Below are positions 24,707-32,033 of a DNA stretch of 39,713 bases, piece by piece. Within the stretch, counting starts at the first letter, position 1. Each line of letters starts with the position of its first letter. Source of the DNA: Flavobacteriales bacterium UBA1694. Lineage in GTDB: Bacteria > Bacteroidota > Bacteroidia > Flavobacteriales > Weeksellaceae. Both the position numbers and the translations under genes were made by a program. The stretch lies in assembly GCA_002319955.1 (NCBI GenBank), contig DCJS01000034.1:1-39713 (forward strand), written 5' to 3'. The notes under the pieces were generated by a model. That model had not been told where the DNA came from and searched no databases. It worked only from the letters and a program-made list of their open reading frames with translations.

Positions 24707-24764
24707 TTCGTTAGTTTAGCATTAATAAAAATCACGTCATGACCATTACAAAAGAAGAGGACCA

Positions 24765-25569
24765 TTGATGTTTGTTGGACATCCTAACTCCGGAAAAATT
24801 GGCTATGAAATGACTTTAAAACCTCTCGAAGATCAATTTACCATGGTTTATTATGACTCGCGTGGGACAGGTAAATCGGAAGCACCTAAAAAATTGGAGG
24901 ATTATAATATTGATCACTTATCAAAGGAAATCGATTTGCTTCGTAAAAAATCAGGTGCTGATAAAATCTGGCTTTTTGGGCATTCTGATCAAAGTGCCGT
25001 TGCATTGCACTTTGCGGTTGAGCATCCTCAAATTGTTTCAGGTTTAATTTTAACCGGAACAAGTTTTATCGGAGATATGGATGAAACCATTAAACGTAGA
25101 AAAGATTCCGAAAATAAAAGAAAAACTGAGTCTGAATGGTTTTCACAAGTTGTTGAAGATTGGGAATATATGTACGTGAATAAAAACAGATACCGACAAA
25201 AATGGAAGAAACTTAGCTGCTGCGCCTATAAAATGGTGGACTTATGATCAAGAAAGTTTTCAAAAAGTAATTCCAATCGTACAGACAATTTCCGACTCAG
25301 GAAGAAGAAAACCCATTGATGGCAATTATTATTCTGAAACACCTGACCAAAGACAGAAATATTTAGATATTCAAAAACAGTTCAAAAAACTACAAGTAAA
25401 AACGCTCATCATCAATGGGAAATTTGACACCAACAATGCGCCAGAATTTGCAGAAGAATTGCATAGAAATCTACCGAACTCAAAATTAATTTTACTTGAT
25501 AAATCTGGGCATTTCCCGTGGATTGAACAGCCTGATAATACTTTTAAAGAAATTTTCAGATGGTTGTAA
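24765..25569 (+). pseudogene. Alpha/beta hydrolase, frameshifted and probably N-terminally truncated
   Basis: The first frame runs from about 24768 to a stop at 25245-25247 and contains YYDSRGTGKSEA and the nucleophile-elbow-like LFGHSDQSAVAL. After about 25190 homology moves to the +1 frame, which carries the rest of the fold: the catalytic acid region INGKFDTNNAPEFAEEL and the catalytic His region LLDKSGHFPWIEQP, ending at TAA 25567-25569. The simplest explanation is one extra A in the A5 run at 25182-25186. The first frame also begins abruptly at the oxyanion-hole strand (FVGHPNSGKIGYEM), so the N-terminal strands of the fold are missing. A short ATG frame at 24739 (MTITKEEDH, stop) is probably the remains of the original start. 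A sequencing error could explain the frameshift but not the missing N-terminus. Confidence 0.8.
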
Positions 25570-25590
25570 AAGGTACTCAGATCAATGGTT

Positions 25591-25625
25591 AAAAACTTTA
25601 AAGTAAATCTTCTTTAAAGTTTTTT
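25591..25625 (+). terminator. Terminator after the hydrolase pseudogene
   Basis: AACTTTAAAG (25594-25603) pairs perfectly with CTTTAAAGTT (25612-25621), followed by T residues. Confidence 0.82.
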
Positions 25626-25663
25626 GTTTTTAAATTCTAATCCATTAATAGCATTGCTTTTTA

Positions 25664-25671
25664 TATATTTG
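25664..25671 (+). promoter_or_regulatory. -7 element TATATTTG upstream of the glycosidase-like lipoprotein
   Basis: Exact TAnnTTTG match about 100 bases before the ATG at 25773, implying a roughly 100-base leader. No TTG at standard spacing. Confidence 0.45.
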
Positions 25672-25772
25672 CGTTTGGCGTTTCCAATTGTATTAAAGTG
25701 AAATTTCAGCATTTGAAACAAGCAATTTTAATAAAAGTAAGGCGTTATTTATTTTCTCTTTAAAATTTATTT

Positions 25773-27344
25773 ATGAGATATTCCTTTGCAAAAGCATCCA
25801 CGATATTATTAATCATTTTTTCGCTTTTTATTACTTCTTGTGCCACCAAAAAACCGGTTGCAAAAAACACTAAAAAACATGTAGTTACTACACTACCAAC
25901 TCCACCAAAAAATAGTGTTGAAAAACCAGAAGCAAAACTAATTCTCCCCGAAGTCAATCGTGAGTTTAGGGCCGCTTGGATTGCGACCGTAGCAAATATC
26001 AATTGGCCTTCACGCAATGATTTGTCGGTGTCTCAGCAGAAAGAGGAGGCCCTTCAAATTTTAGACAAGTTGAAAGCGGCGAATTTTAATGCCGTAGTGT
26101 TTCAAGCAAGGCCTTCTGCCGATGCGCTTTATGCGAGTGAGCTTGAACCCTGGTCTTATTTCCTTACGGGCGAAATTGGCAAAGCGCCCAGTCCTTATTA
26201 CGACCCGTTAGAATTTTGGATTGAACAGGCCCATAAAAGAGGCATGGAGCTCCATGTCTGGTTAAATCCGTACCGAGCACACCATACCACGGGAGGAAAG
26301 GTCACTTCCAAAAGCATGGCTTCTGAAATGAAAGAGGTTACTTACCGACTTCGAAACGGAATGTATTGGATGGATCCTTCAGATCCCTCAGTTCAAGATC
26401 ATACAGCCGCCGTAATTCAGGATCTGGTGAAGCGATACGATCTCGATGCGGTGCATATAGATGATTATTTTTATCCGTACCGTGAGTATAACGGCGGGCG
26501 GGACTTTCCGGATCAAAAACTCTACAGCTCTTATGAGAAATCAGGCGGGACTTTAACGAAATCAGATTGGCGACGCGCCAATGTAAATAAATTTATTAAA
26601 CGCATCCACGAGGAAATAAAGGCTCAGAAGTCCTGGGTCAAATTTGGGATTAGCCCTTTTGGTATTTGGAAGCCTGGCTATCCCGCGGACGTGACGGGCA
26701 CCAGTCAATACGACGAACTCTACGCCGATGCTAAACTTTGGCTAAATGAGGGCTGGCTTGATTATTTTGCACCGCAGCTCTACTGGAAAGAAGAGGGTCC
26801 CCAACGCTTTAGTTCTTTATTGAGCTGGTGGGAATCTCAGAACACGAAAAGCCGCCACTTGTGGCCGGGATTAAATACAATCGGAATTAAAGGGGTGGTG
26901 GACCGTCCTACGGAAATCACTGGCCAGATGCGAACGGTAAGAGAACTTATGGGAAAAAATGCAGGAGAGATTCATTACAGCGTTGATGGACTCCTTAAAA
27001 GCGGGGCGATGTACGCCGCAGTGCAAAAGCTTTATAGCGCGCCAGCCTTAGTACCGCTATCGCCTTGGATGAAATCGGTGCCTTTAACCAAGCCACTCAT
27101 CGAGAGTTCCCAAAATGGAACCACCGAGGTGGCACTCGCATGGCATTCAAATCCAGGAGAATCCATTTCACAGTGGATCCTTTATACGAAATATGGAGCG
27201 CATTGGGATTACCAAATTTTGGATCCGGGTACCAGAAATAAAGTGCTGACTTTTAACCGTTTTGGAGAGAAGTTGCACGCTGTAGCCCTGAAATCTGTTG
27301 ATCGGTTGGGGAATCTATCGCCCTACGTGCTTCAAATGTACTGA
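25773..27344 (+). CDS. Lipoprotein, glycosyl hydrolase-like 10 (DUF187/YngK) family
   Basis: A 523-residue exported lipoprotein. The signal sequence ends in a lipobox with acceptor Cys C23 (FITSC), followed by a Lys/Pro/Thr-rich linker to about residue 60. The GHL10 TIM-barrel domain follows: EFRAAWIATVANINWPS, NAVVFQARPSADALY, ELHVWLNPYRAHHT, a DLDAVHIDDYFYPY acidic motif, WVKFGISPFGIWKPGYP and LDYFAPQLYWKEE. The C-terminal ~80 residues look like a fibronectin-type accessory domain. Members are believed to act on cell-envelope or external polysaccharides; the substrate is unknown. The first ~150 bases are A+T-rich like the upstream pseudogene, while the catalytic part returns to the local composition. 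Confidence 0.9.
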   Translation: MRYSFAKASTILLIIFSLFITSCATKKPVAKNTKKHVVTTLPTPPKNSVEKPEAKLILPEVNREFRAAWIATVANINWPSRNDLSVSQQKEEALQILDKLKAANFNAVVFQARPSADALYASELEPWSYFLTGEIGKAPSPYYDPLEFWIEQAHKRGMELHVWLNPYRAHHTTGGKVTSKSMASEMKEVTYRLRNGMYWMDPSDPSVQDHTAAVIQDLVKRYDLDAVHIDDYFYPYREYNGGRDFPDQKLYSSYEKSGGTLTKSDWRRANVNKFIKRIHEEIKAQKSWVKFGISPFGIWKPGYPADVTGTSQYDELYADAKLWLNEGWLDYFAPQLYWKEEGPQRFSSLLSWWESQNTKSRHLWPGLNTIGIKGVVDRPTEITGQMRTVRELMGKNAGEIHYSVDGLLKSGAMYAAVQKLYSAPALVPLSPWMKSVPLTKPLIESSQNGTTEVALAWHSNPGESISQWILYTKYGAHWDYQILDPGTRNKVLTFNRFGEKLHAVALKSVDRLGNLSPYVLQMY

Positions 27345-27418
27345 GAATCAGCACTATAATATTTTAAAAAAAAATTTCATTAATTGATATTATATTGTAT
27401 CTTGCAGCAAATTAATTA

Positions 27419-27478
27419 ATGAGAAATTCAATCAATGTTCATACGTCCGTTTGTTGGTTTCCACTTATTTAATCAACA
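27419..27478 (+). promoter_or_regulatory. Structured 5' leader of the RRM gene
   Basis: Within the roughly 100-base leader, TGTTGGTT (27452-27459) pairs with AATCAACA (27471-27478), 8 pairs with one G.U and an 11-base loop, ending 18 bases before the ATG at 27497. A 17-codon frame, ATG 27419 to TAA 27472, overlaps it. Autoregulation or temperature response is possible, but this rests on one hairpin. Confidence 0.35.
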
Positions 27479-27496
27479 CTATTTATTTTTTTTATT

Positions 27497-27817
27497 ATGA
27501 ACATTTTTATTTCAAATCTTAACTACAATACAGTTGAGTCTGAGTTACAATCACTTTTCGAAAACTACGGAACAGTGGACTCTGCAAAAATCATCATGGA
27601 CAGAGAAACGGGAAGAAGCCGTGGATTTGGATTTGTTGAAATGCCAGAAAACGATGAAGCGTTAAAGGCAATTGAAGAACTCAACCAGAGAGAATTCAAA
27701 GAAAAAGTACTTAACATCTCAGAAGCTAGACCTAAGGAGCAGAAACCAAGAAGTTTCGGCGGCGGCGGTGGCGGCGGCTACAACAGAGGTGGCGGAGACA
27801 GAAGAAGTAACTGGTAA
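27497..27817 (+). CDS. RRM-type RNA-binding protein with Gly/Arg-rich tail
   Basis: A 106-residue protein with one RNA-recognition motif: RNP2 IFISNL (3-8) and RNP1 RGFGFVEM (42-49), with the TGRSRGFGF context typical of bacterial and cyanobacterial Rbp proteins. The tail is FGGGGGGGYNRGGGDRRSNW-like, Gly- and Arg-rich, as in cold-induced RNA-binding proteins. It should bind single-stranded RNA in the cytoplasm, possibly as an RNA chaperone. It is single-gene, with an imperfect -7 (TATCTTGC, about 27400) and a strong terminator. Confidence 0.94.
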   Translation: MNIFISNLNYNTVESELQSLFENYGTVDSAKIIMDRETGRSRGFGFVEMPENDEALKAIEELNQREFKEKVLNISEARPKEQKPRSFGGGGGGGYNRGGGDRRSNW

Positions 27818-27836
27818 TTAACTAGGAACTTATAAG

Positions 27837-27866
27837 AAAGCTTCAGGAAACTGAAGCTTTTTTTTT
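27837..27866 (+). terminator. Terminator of the RRM gene
   Basis: AAAGCTTCAG (27837-27846) pairs perfectly with CTGAAGCTTT (27851-27860) around a GAAA tetraloop, followed by a T-tract. Confidence 0.94.
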
Positions 27867-27879
27867 GTGCGCAAAAGCG

Positions 27880-27887
27880 TATCTTTG
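27880..27887 (+). promoter_or_regulatory. -7 element TATCTTTG for ychF
   Basis: Exact TAnnTTTG match directly after the RRM terminator and 68 bases before the ychF ATG. The -33 position reads TTT. Confidence 0.55.
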
Positions 27888-27955
27888 CAGCCTTTAGTAA
27901 AGTATAAACCAGAGCTTTGGTCAATCTCCAAAACTCGTTATTACACTCCAATCAT

Positions 27956-29047
27956 ATGAAATGTGGTATCGTAGGACTTCCAAATGTTGGAAAGTCAACT
28001 CTTTTTAATTGTTTAAGCAATGCCAAGGCGCAAAGCGCAAACTATCCTTTTTGTACCATCGAACCTAATTTAGGTACGGTATCTGTTCCTGACACCCGTT
28101 TGGTTGAACTAGAAAAGCTTGTAAACCCAGAGCGGGTCTTACCAGCGGTGGTTGAAATCGTTGATATTGCTGGACTTGTAAAAGGAGCTAGTAAAGGTGA
28201 GGGGCTAGGGAATCAGTTTCTAGCGAATATTAGAGAATGTGAAGCCATCATTCATGTACTTAGATGTTTTGATAATGGAAACATTATCCACGTTGAGGGT
28301 TCAGTAGATCCAATGCGTGATAAAGAAATTATTGACATCGAACTTCAATTAAAGGATATTGAAACAATTTCTAAATCGGTCGATAAAGCCAAAAAGTTCA
28401 TTAAATCCGGAAAGAAAGAAGATATTCTTGTTTATGATACTTTAAAAGGACTTCAAGAGTTTTTAGAAAGTGGCCGTAATGCAAGAGAATTCGAAACAAC
28501 CGAACTGACTCAGCCTTTCATTGATGAGGTGCAGTTACTAACGAATAAGCCGGTGCTTTACGTGTGTAACGTGGATGAGAATTCAATTAAGAATGGAAAC
28601 GATTGGATTGCGAAAATCGAAGCCATGGCCGCCGCAGAAAATGCTGAAGTCGTTATTTTAGCCGCTCAAATTGAAGCCGATATTAACGAGCTTGAGACCT
28701 TTGAGGAAAGACAAATGTTTTTAGAGGAACTTGGTTTAACGGAACCGGGTGTCAATAGATTAATTCGTAAAGCCTACGATCTGCTGCAATTACAAACCTA
28801 TTTTACAGCGGGGGTGAAGGAAGTGCGGGCTTGGACCATTGGAAAAGGATGGACCGCGCCTCAAGCTGCAAGTGTTATTCATACCGATTTTGAAAAAGGA
28901 TTTATCCGTGCCGAGGTTATCAAATACGAGGACTTTTTACACTACGGTTCTGAAGCGAAAGTAAAGGAAGCTGGAAAAATGGGTGTAGAAGGGAAAGAGT
29001 ATATTGTAAAGGACGGCGATATAATGCATTTTAGATTTAACGTCTAA
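27956..29047 (+). CDS. ychF: Redox-regulated ATPase/GTPase YchF (Obg family)
   Basis: A 363-residue Obg-like P-loop NTPase. The P-loop GLPNVGKST is at 7-15 and the DIAGLVKGASKGEGLGNQFL switch II region follows. NVDE stands where the GTP-specific NKxD would be, consistent with the known ATP preference of YchF. The C-terminal TGS-like domain contains LLQLQTYFTAGVKEVRAWTI and ends in KDGDIMHFRFNV. YchF binds ribosomes and affects stress responses. The ATG at 27956 gives the conserved MKCGIVGLPNVGKST start; the frame is open 13 codons further upstream but without family similarity. Confidence 0.97.
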   Translation: MKCGIVGLPNVGKSTLFNCLSNAKAQSANYPFCTIEPNLGTVSVPDTRLVELEKLVNPERVLPAVVEIVDIAGLVKGASKGEGLGNQFLANIRECEAIIHVLRCFDNGNIIHVEGSVDPMRDKEIIDIELQLKDIETISKSVDKAKKFIKSGKKEDILVYDTLKGLQEFLESGRNAREFETTELTQPFIDEVQLLTNKPVLYVCNVDENSIKNGNDWIAKIEAMAAAENAEVVILAAQIEADINELETFEERQMFLEELGLTEPGVNRLIRKAYDLLQLQTYFTAGVKEVRAWTIGKGWTAPQAASVIHTDFEKGFIRAEVIKYEDFLHYGSEAKVKEAGKMGVEGKEYIVKDGDIMHFRFNV

Positions 29048-29068
29048 ACACAACGCTAACAACTTATT

Positions 29069-29100
29069 AAAACCACATTTAACAAAAATGTGGTTTTTTT
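29069..29100 (+). terminator. Terminator of ychF
   Basis: AAAACCACATTT (29069-29080) pairs with AAATGTGGTTTT (29086-29097), followed by T residues. Confidence 0.9.
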
Positions 29101-29233
29101 ATATCTAGGCCGTATTTTCTTTCTTTATTTTCATTTTGGGATTGCTTTTAGAAAATTTACTAATATCTTTAGTGCTGAAGATTACTTAATCTTGTGGTGA
29201 TTTAACTAGTTTCTCATTAAATACCTAATTACT

Positions 29234-29776
29234 ATGGCAAAGAAAATTGCAGTCCTTATTGGAAGTTTACGAAAAGAAAGTTTTAATCGAAAAGTGGCTA
29301 TGGAGGCTATAAAACTTGGTTCGAAGGATCTTGAGTTCGAAATTGTGGAAATCGGAGATCTCGCGCATTATAATGAAGATTTAGATACACAAAGTCCTCC
29401 AAAGCCTTGGGTTGCTTTTCGTGAGAAGATTAAAAGTGCCGATGGGTATTTGTTCTTTACTCCGGAATACAACCGCACCATACCGAGTGTGTTGAAAAAC
29501 GCTTTTGATGTAGGCTCACGCCCCTACGGAAAGAACGCTTGGGCCGGGAAACCTGGGGCCGTGGTGAGTGTTTCACCAAGTGCACTTGGCGCATTTGGTG
29601 CCAACCATGTGCTTAGACAATCGATGGTGTTTTTAGATGTCTTTATGATGCAGCAGCCAGAAGCCTATTTAGGCAAAGCGAATGAACTCTTTCAGGATGA
29701 TGGTCAGTTAGTCGAGTCTAGCAAAAAATTTCTGCAAACGTATATGGATGCTTTTGAAAAGTGGGTAAACCGTTAA
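29234..29776 (+). CDS. NADPH-dependent FMN reductase (flavodoxin-fold quinone/azo reductase)
   Basis: A 180-residue flavodoxin-fold oxidoreductase. The FMN phosphate loop is GSLRKESFNRK (10-20) and the second family motif is FFTPEYNRTIPSVLKNAFDVGSR with FMN-contacting YNRTIP. It transfers two electrons from NAD(P)H to quinones, azo compounds or metals such as chromate, like the ChrR/YieF group. The physiological substrate is unknown. A hairpin with T-tail separates it from the next gene. Confidence 0.9.
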   Translation: MAKKIAVLIGSLRKESFNRKVAMEAIKLGSKDLEFEIVEIGDLAHYNEDLDTQSPPKPWVAFREKIKSADGYLFFTPEYNRTIPSVLKNAFDVGSRPYGKNAWAGKPGAVVSVSPSALGAFGANHVLRQSMVFLDVFMMQQPEAYLGKANELFQDDGQLVESSKKFLQTYMDAFEKWVNR

Positions 29777-29800
29777 ATTAGCCCTGATAGAAGTAGCTAA

Positions 29801-29838
29801 AAATGAGTCGTTTTTTTGAAGCTGATTCATTTTTTTTT
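29801..29838 (+). terminator. Terminator of the FMN reductase gene
   Basis: AAATGAGTC (29801-29809) pairs with GATTCATTT (29824-29832) with one G.U pair; a T-tract follows. Confidence 0.72.
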
Positions 29839-29842
29839 GGAG

Positions 29843-29850
29843 TAAATTTG
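29843..29850 (+). promoter_or_regulatory. -7 element TAAATTTG for the AI-2E-type permease
   Basis: Exact TAnnTTTG match 14 bases before the ATG at 29865, directly after the preceding terminator. No TTG at standard spacing. Confidence 0.5.
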
Positions 29851-29864
29851 ATAAAATTTTGGTC

Positions 29865-30971
29865 ATGAATTCTATTTTTAAAGAACGAACCATTCAAAAG
29901 GCCCTGCTCATTGGAGCGGTCCTACTTTTGTGTTTTATCCTGTTTGAATTGAAGTATTTTGTGAGTGGACTTCTGGGCTCTATTGTGCTCTATGTGGTAT
30001 GCCGAAAAACCTTCTTGAAATGGATAGAGACCTACCGCTGGCCGAAGGAAGTGTCTATTTGGGTGATGCTTTTTGTCATTGTGGTGTGCTTCGGAGTGCC
30101 TATTTGGTTGATTCTCGAGCTTTTAATTCCTAGAATTAATGAAATCGCTCAGCATCCTCAAAAAATTATTGAGAATTTTGAGCCGGTGATAACCTATTTT
30201 CAAACGAACGAATTCATTCAGCGCTTTGATTTTTCTATTAATCAGGAGCAAATACTTGCCATCGTAAATCGCGTCTTAGGGTATATTCCCTCAACCTTGA
30301 ATTGGGTAGGACAGTTTTTTGCAAATATTTTTGTAGCGCTTTTTATTCTGTATTTCTTGCTTTCAAGCAATCGCGAATTGGAAAAAGAGCTGAAAGATTT
30401 TCTTCCGTTTTCCCCTAGAGCGAAGGCGTATTTTATAAAAGAGAATAAGGCTTTGATCCGCTCAAACGCGTATGGAGTTCCTATTCTCGCCTTTAGTCAG
30501 GGACTGATTGCTGCACTGGGTTTCTATCTCTTCGATGTACCGCAACCTATATTCTGGGGACTGCTCACTGCCATTGCCTCGGTGGTTCCCGTCGTGGGGA
30601 CCATGGTGATTTGGATTCCTGTCGCCATTTATCAGATTGCCACGGGCGATTTGCAAGGCGGGCTATTTCTAGCGCTCTACTGTTTCATCTTTGTCGGTGG
30701 GATTGATAATGTGCTGCGCTTTACGCTACTCAAAACCATGGCCGATATCCATCCACTCATTACCGTGTTTGGAGTGCTTTTGGGACTTCAGCTTTTTGGG
30801 GCCATGGGACTGGTTTTTGGGCCTTGGCTTCTTTCAATTCCTTTTATTTTATTTAAAGTCTACCGACTTCAAAAACAAGAGCCTGATTTTTTAAATGAGC
30901 CTACACCACCTAATCGTGTCGAGCCGATTGAAGCGCCCAGCGTAGAGGCAAGTGAGGAGCTTCAACCTTAG
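29865..30971 (+). CDS. AI-2E (PerM/TqsA) family membrane permease
   Basis: A 368-residue inner-membrane protein with about seven or eight hydrophobic segments and the central amphipathic region of the AI-2E family, including LPFSPRAKAYFIKENKALIRSNAYG, FWGLLTAIASVVPVVGTMVIW and GGIDNVLRFTLLKTMADIHPLITVFGVLLGL. Members export small molecules or act as Na+/H+ antiporters; calling it an autoinducer-2 exporter would go beyond the evidence. The reading frame is open from TTG at 29859, but the ATG at 29865 is the sensible start. The C-terminus is acidic and Pro-rich. An AIM24-family gene follows 77 bases later and may be co-transcribed. Confidence 0.9.
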   Translation: MNSIFKERTIQKALLIGAVLLLCFILFELKYFVSGLLGSIVLYVVCRKTFLKWIETYRWPKEVSIWVMLFVIVVCFGVPIWLILELLIPRINEIAQHPQKIIENFEPVITYFQTNEFIQRFDFSINQEQILAIVNRVLGYIPSTLNWVGQFFANIFVALFILYFLLSSNRELEKELKDFLPFSPRAKAYFIKENKALIRSNAYGVPILAFSQGLIAALGFYLFDVPQPIFWGLLTAIASVVPVVGTMVIWIPVAIYQIATGDLQGGLFLALYCFIFVGGIDNVLRFTLLKTMADIHPLITVFGVLLGLQLFGAMGLVFGPWLLSIPFILFKVYRLQKQEPDFLNEPTPPNRVEPIEAPSVEASEELQP

Positions 30972-31048
30972 AGGAATTTGCTCTACCAAGGCGAATCGCT
31001 GTAACATTCGTCTGGTTTTTATGCACTAATTAACTAAAACAGAACGAT

Positions 31049-31828
31049 ATGAATAACCACGATATTGATTATAAGATTTTCGGCGAAGAAATGCAATGCG
31101 TTGAAATCGAGCTCGATCCCAATGAAACTGTGATCTCGGAGCCCGGTTCATTTTTGATGATGCAGCAAGGCATTGAAATGAAAACCATGTTTGGCGACGG
31201 GAATGAAAAGGGCGTACTGGGTAAATTATTTTCTGCTGGAAAGCGACTTCTTACCGGTGAGAACCTCTTTATGACGGCCTATACCAATGTTTCAAGTGGA
31301 AAAAAACAGGTGTCCTTTGCGGCGCCTTATTCAGGACGAATCATAGCCCTTGATCTCTCGCAATATGGAGGAAAAATCGTGTGTCAAAAGGATAGTTTCC
31401 TTTGCGCCGCCAAGGGCGTATCCGTTGGAATTGAGTTTCAAAAGAAACTTGGAACAGGACTCTTTGGTGGCGAAGGGTTCATAATGCAGAAGTTAGAAGG
31501 GGACGGCCTTACCTTTGTTCACAGTGGAGGCTATGTAATTGAAAAGGAACTATCTGTAGGCGAGGTTTTGAAAGTCGACACAGGCTGTATCGTGGCTTTT
31601 ACCAAGGATGTTTCGTATGATGTACAGTTTGTCGGTGGAATTAAGAATACACTTTTTGGAGGTGAAGGCCTGTTTTTTGCGCAGCTCAGCGGACCGGGAA
31701 AAGTGTGGATTCAAACGCTTCCTATTTCGAGACTGGCGGCACGAATTCTGCAGTTTGGAACAAGCAAAAAAAACGGTGAAGAAGGCAGTCTTTTAGGGGG
31801 GATTGGACGAATGATTGACGGGAATTAG
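31049..31828 (+). CDS. AIM24/TIGR00266 family protein
   Basis: A 259-residue soluble protein of the AIM24 (DUF124, TIGR00266) family. The fold is a double-psi beta-sandwich, with repeated glycine-rich turns seen as GSFLMMQQGIEMKTMFGDG, GENLFMTAYTN, GLFGGEGFIMQKLEG and TLFGGEGLFFAQLSGPG. The two similar LFGGEG repeats (around residues 138 and 200) reflect internal duplication. The bacterial function is not established; the yeast homologue is mitochondrial. It is followed by a hairpin and T-tract. Confidence 0.9.
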   Translation: MNNHDIDYKIFGEEMQCVEIELDPNETVISEPGSFLMMQQGIEMKTMFGDGNEKGVLGKLFSAGKRLLTGENLFMTAYTNVSSGKKQVSFAAPYSGRIIALDLSQYGGKIVCQKDSFLCAAKGVSVGIEFQKKLGTGLFGGEGFIMQKLEGDGLTFVHSGGYVIEKELSVGEVLKVDTGCIVAFTKDVSYDVQFVGGIKNTLFGGEGLFFAQLSGPGKVWIQTLPISRLAARILQFGTSKKNGEEGSLLGGIGRMIDGN

Positions 31829-31857
31829 AAAAACTAATCCTGGGGAAAGACCAAAGC

Positions 31858-31895
31858 GAGCCGTACGCTTTTAGATTCTTACGTCTCTTTTTTTT
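31858..31895 (+). terminator. Likely terminator of the AIM24-family gene
   Basis: GAGCCGTA (31858-31865) pairs with TACGTCTC (31880-31887) with one mismatch, followed by a run of eight T. Confidence 0.7.
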
Positions 31896-31959
31896 GCTAT
31901 AAAATTGAGCAATTGTGCAAAACTTTTCCACAATATTTTAAATTTCATTTTCAATTCAT

Positions 31960-31967
31960 TATTTTTG
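31960..31967 (+). promoter_or_regulatory. -7 element TATTTTTG for parE-parC
   Basis: Exact TAnnTTTG match 66 bases before the parE ATG at 32034; the -33 position is not TTG. Confidence 0.45.
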
Positions 31968-32033
31968 GAAGTTAGTGGCTATTAGAAGGTTTTTTACTCT
32001 CTTGTGGCCAACAATGGACAGATTTGTATAACT

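Noticed and set aside
27419..27472. 17-codon upstream frame as a separate small gene
   Set aside because: It has no residue pattern suggesting a product and may be chance; it is mentioned only as part of the leader.
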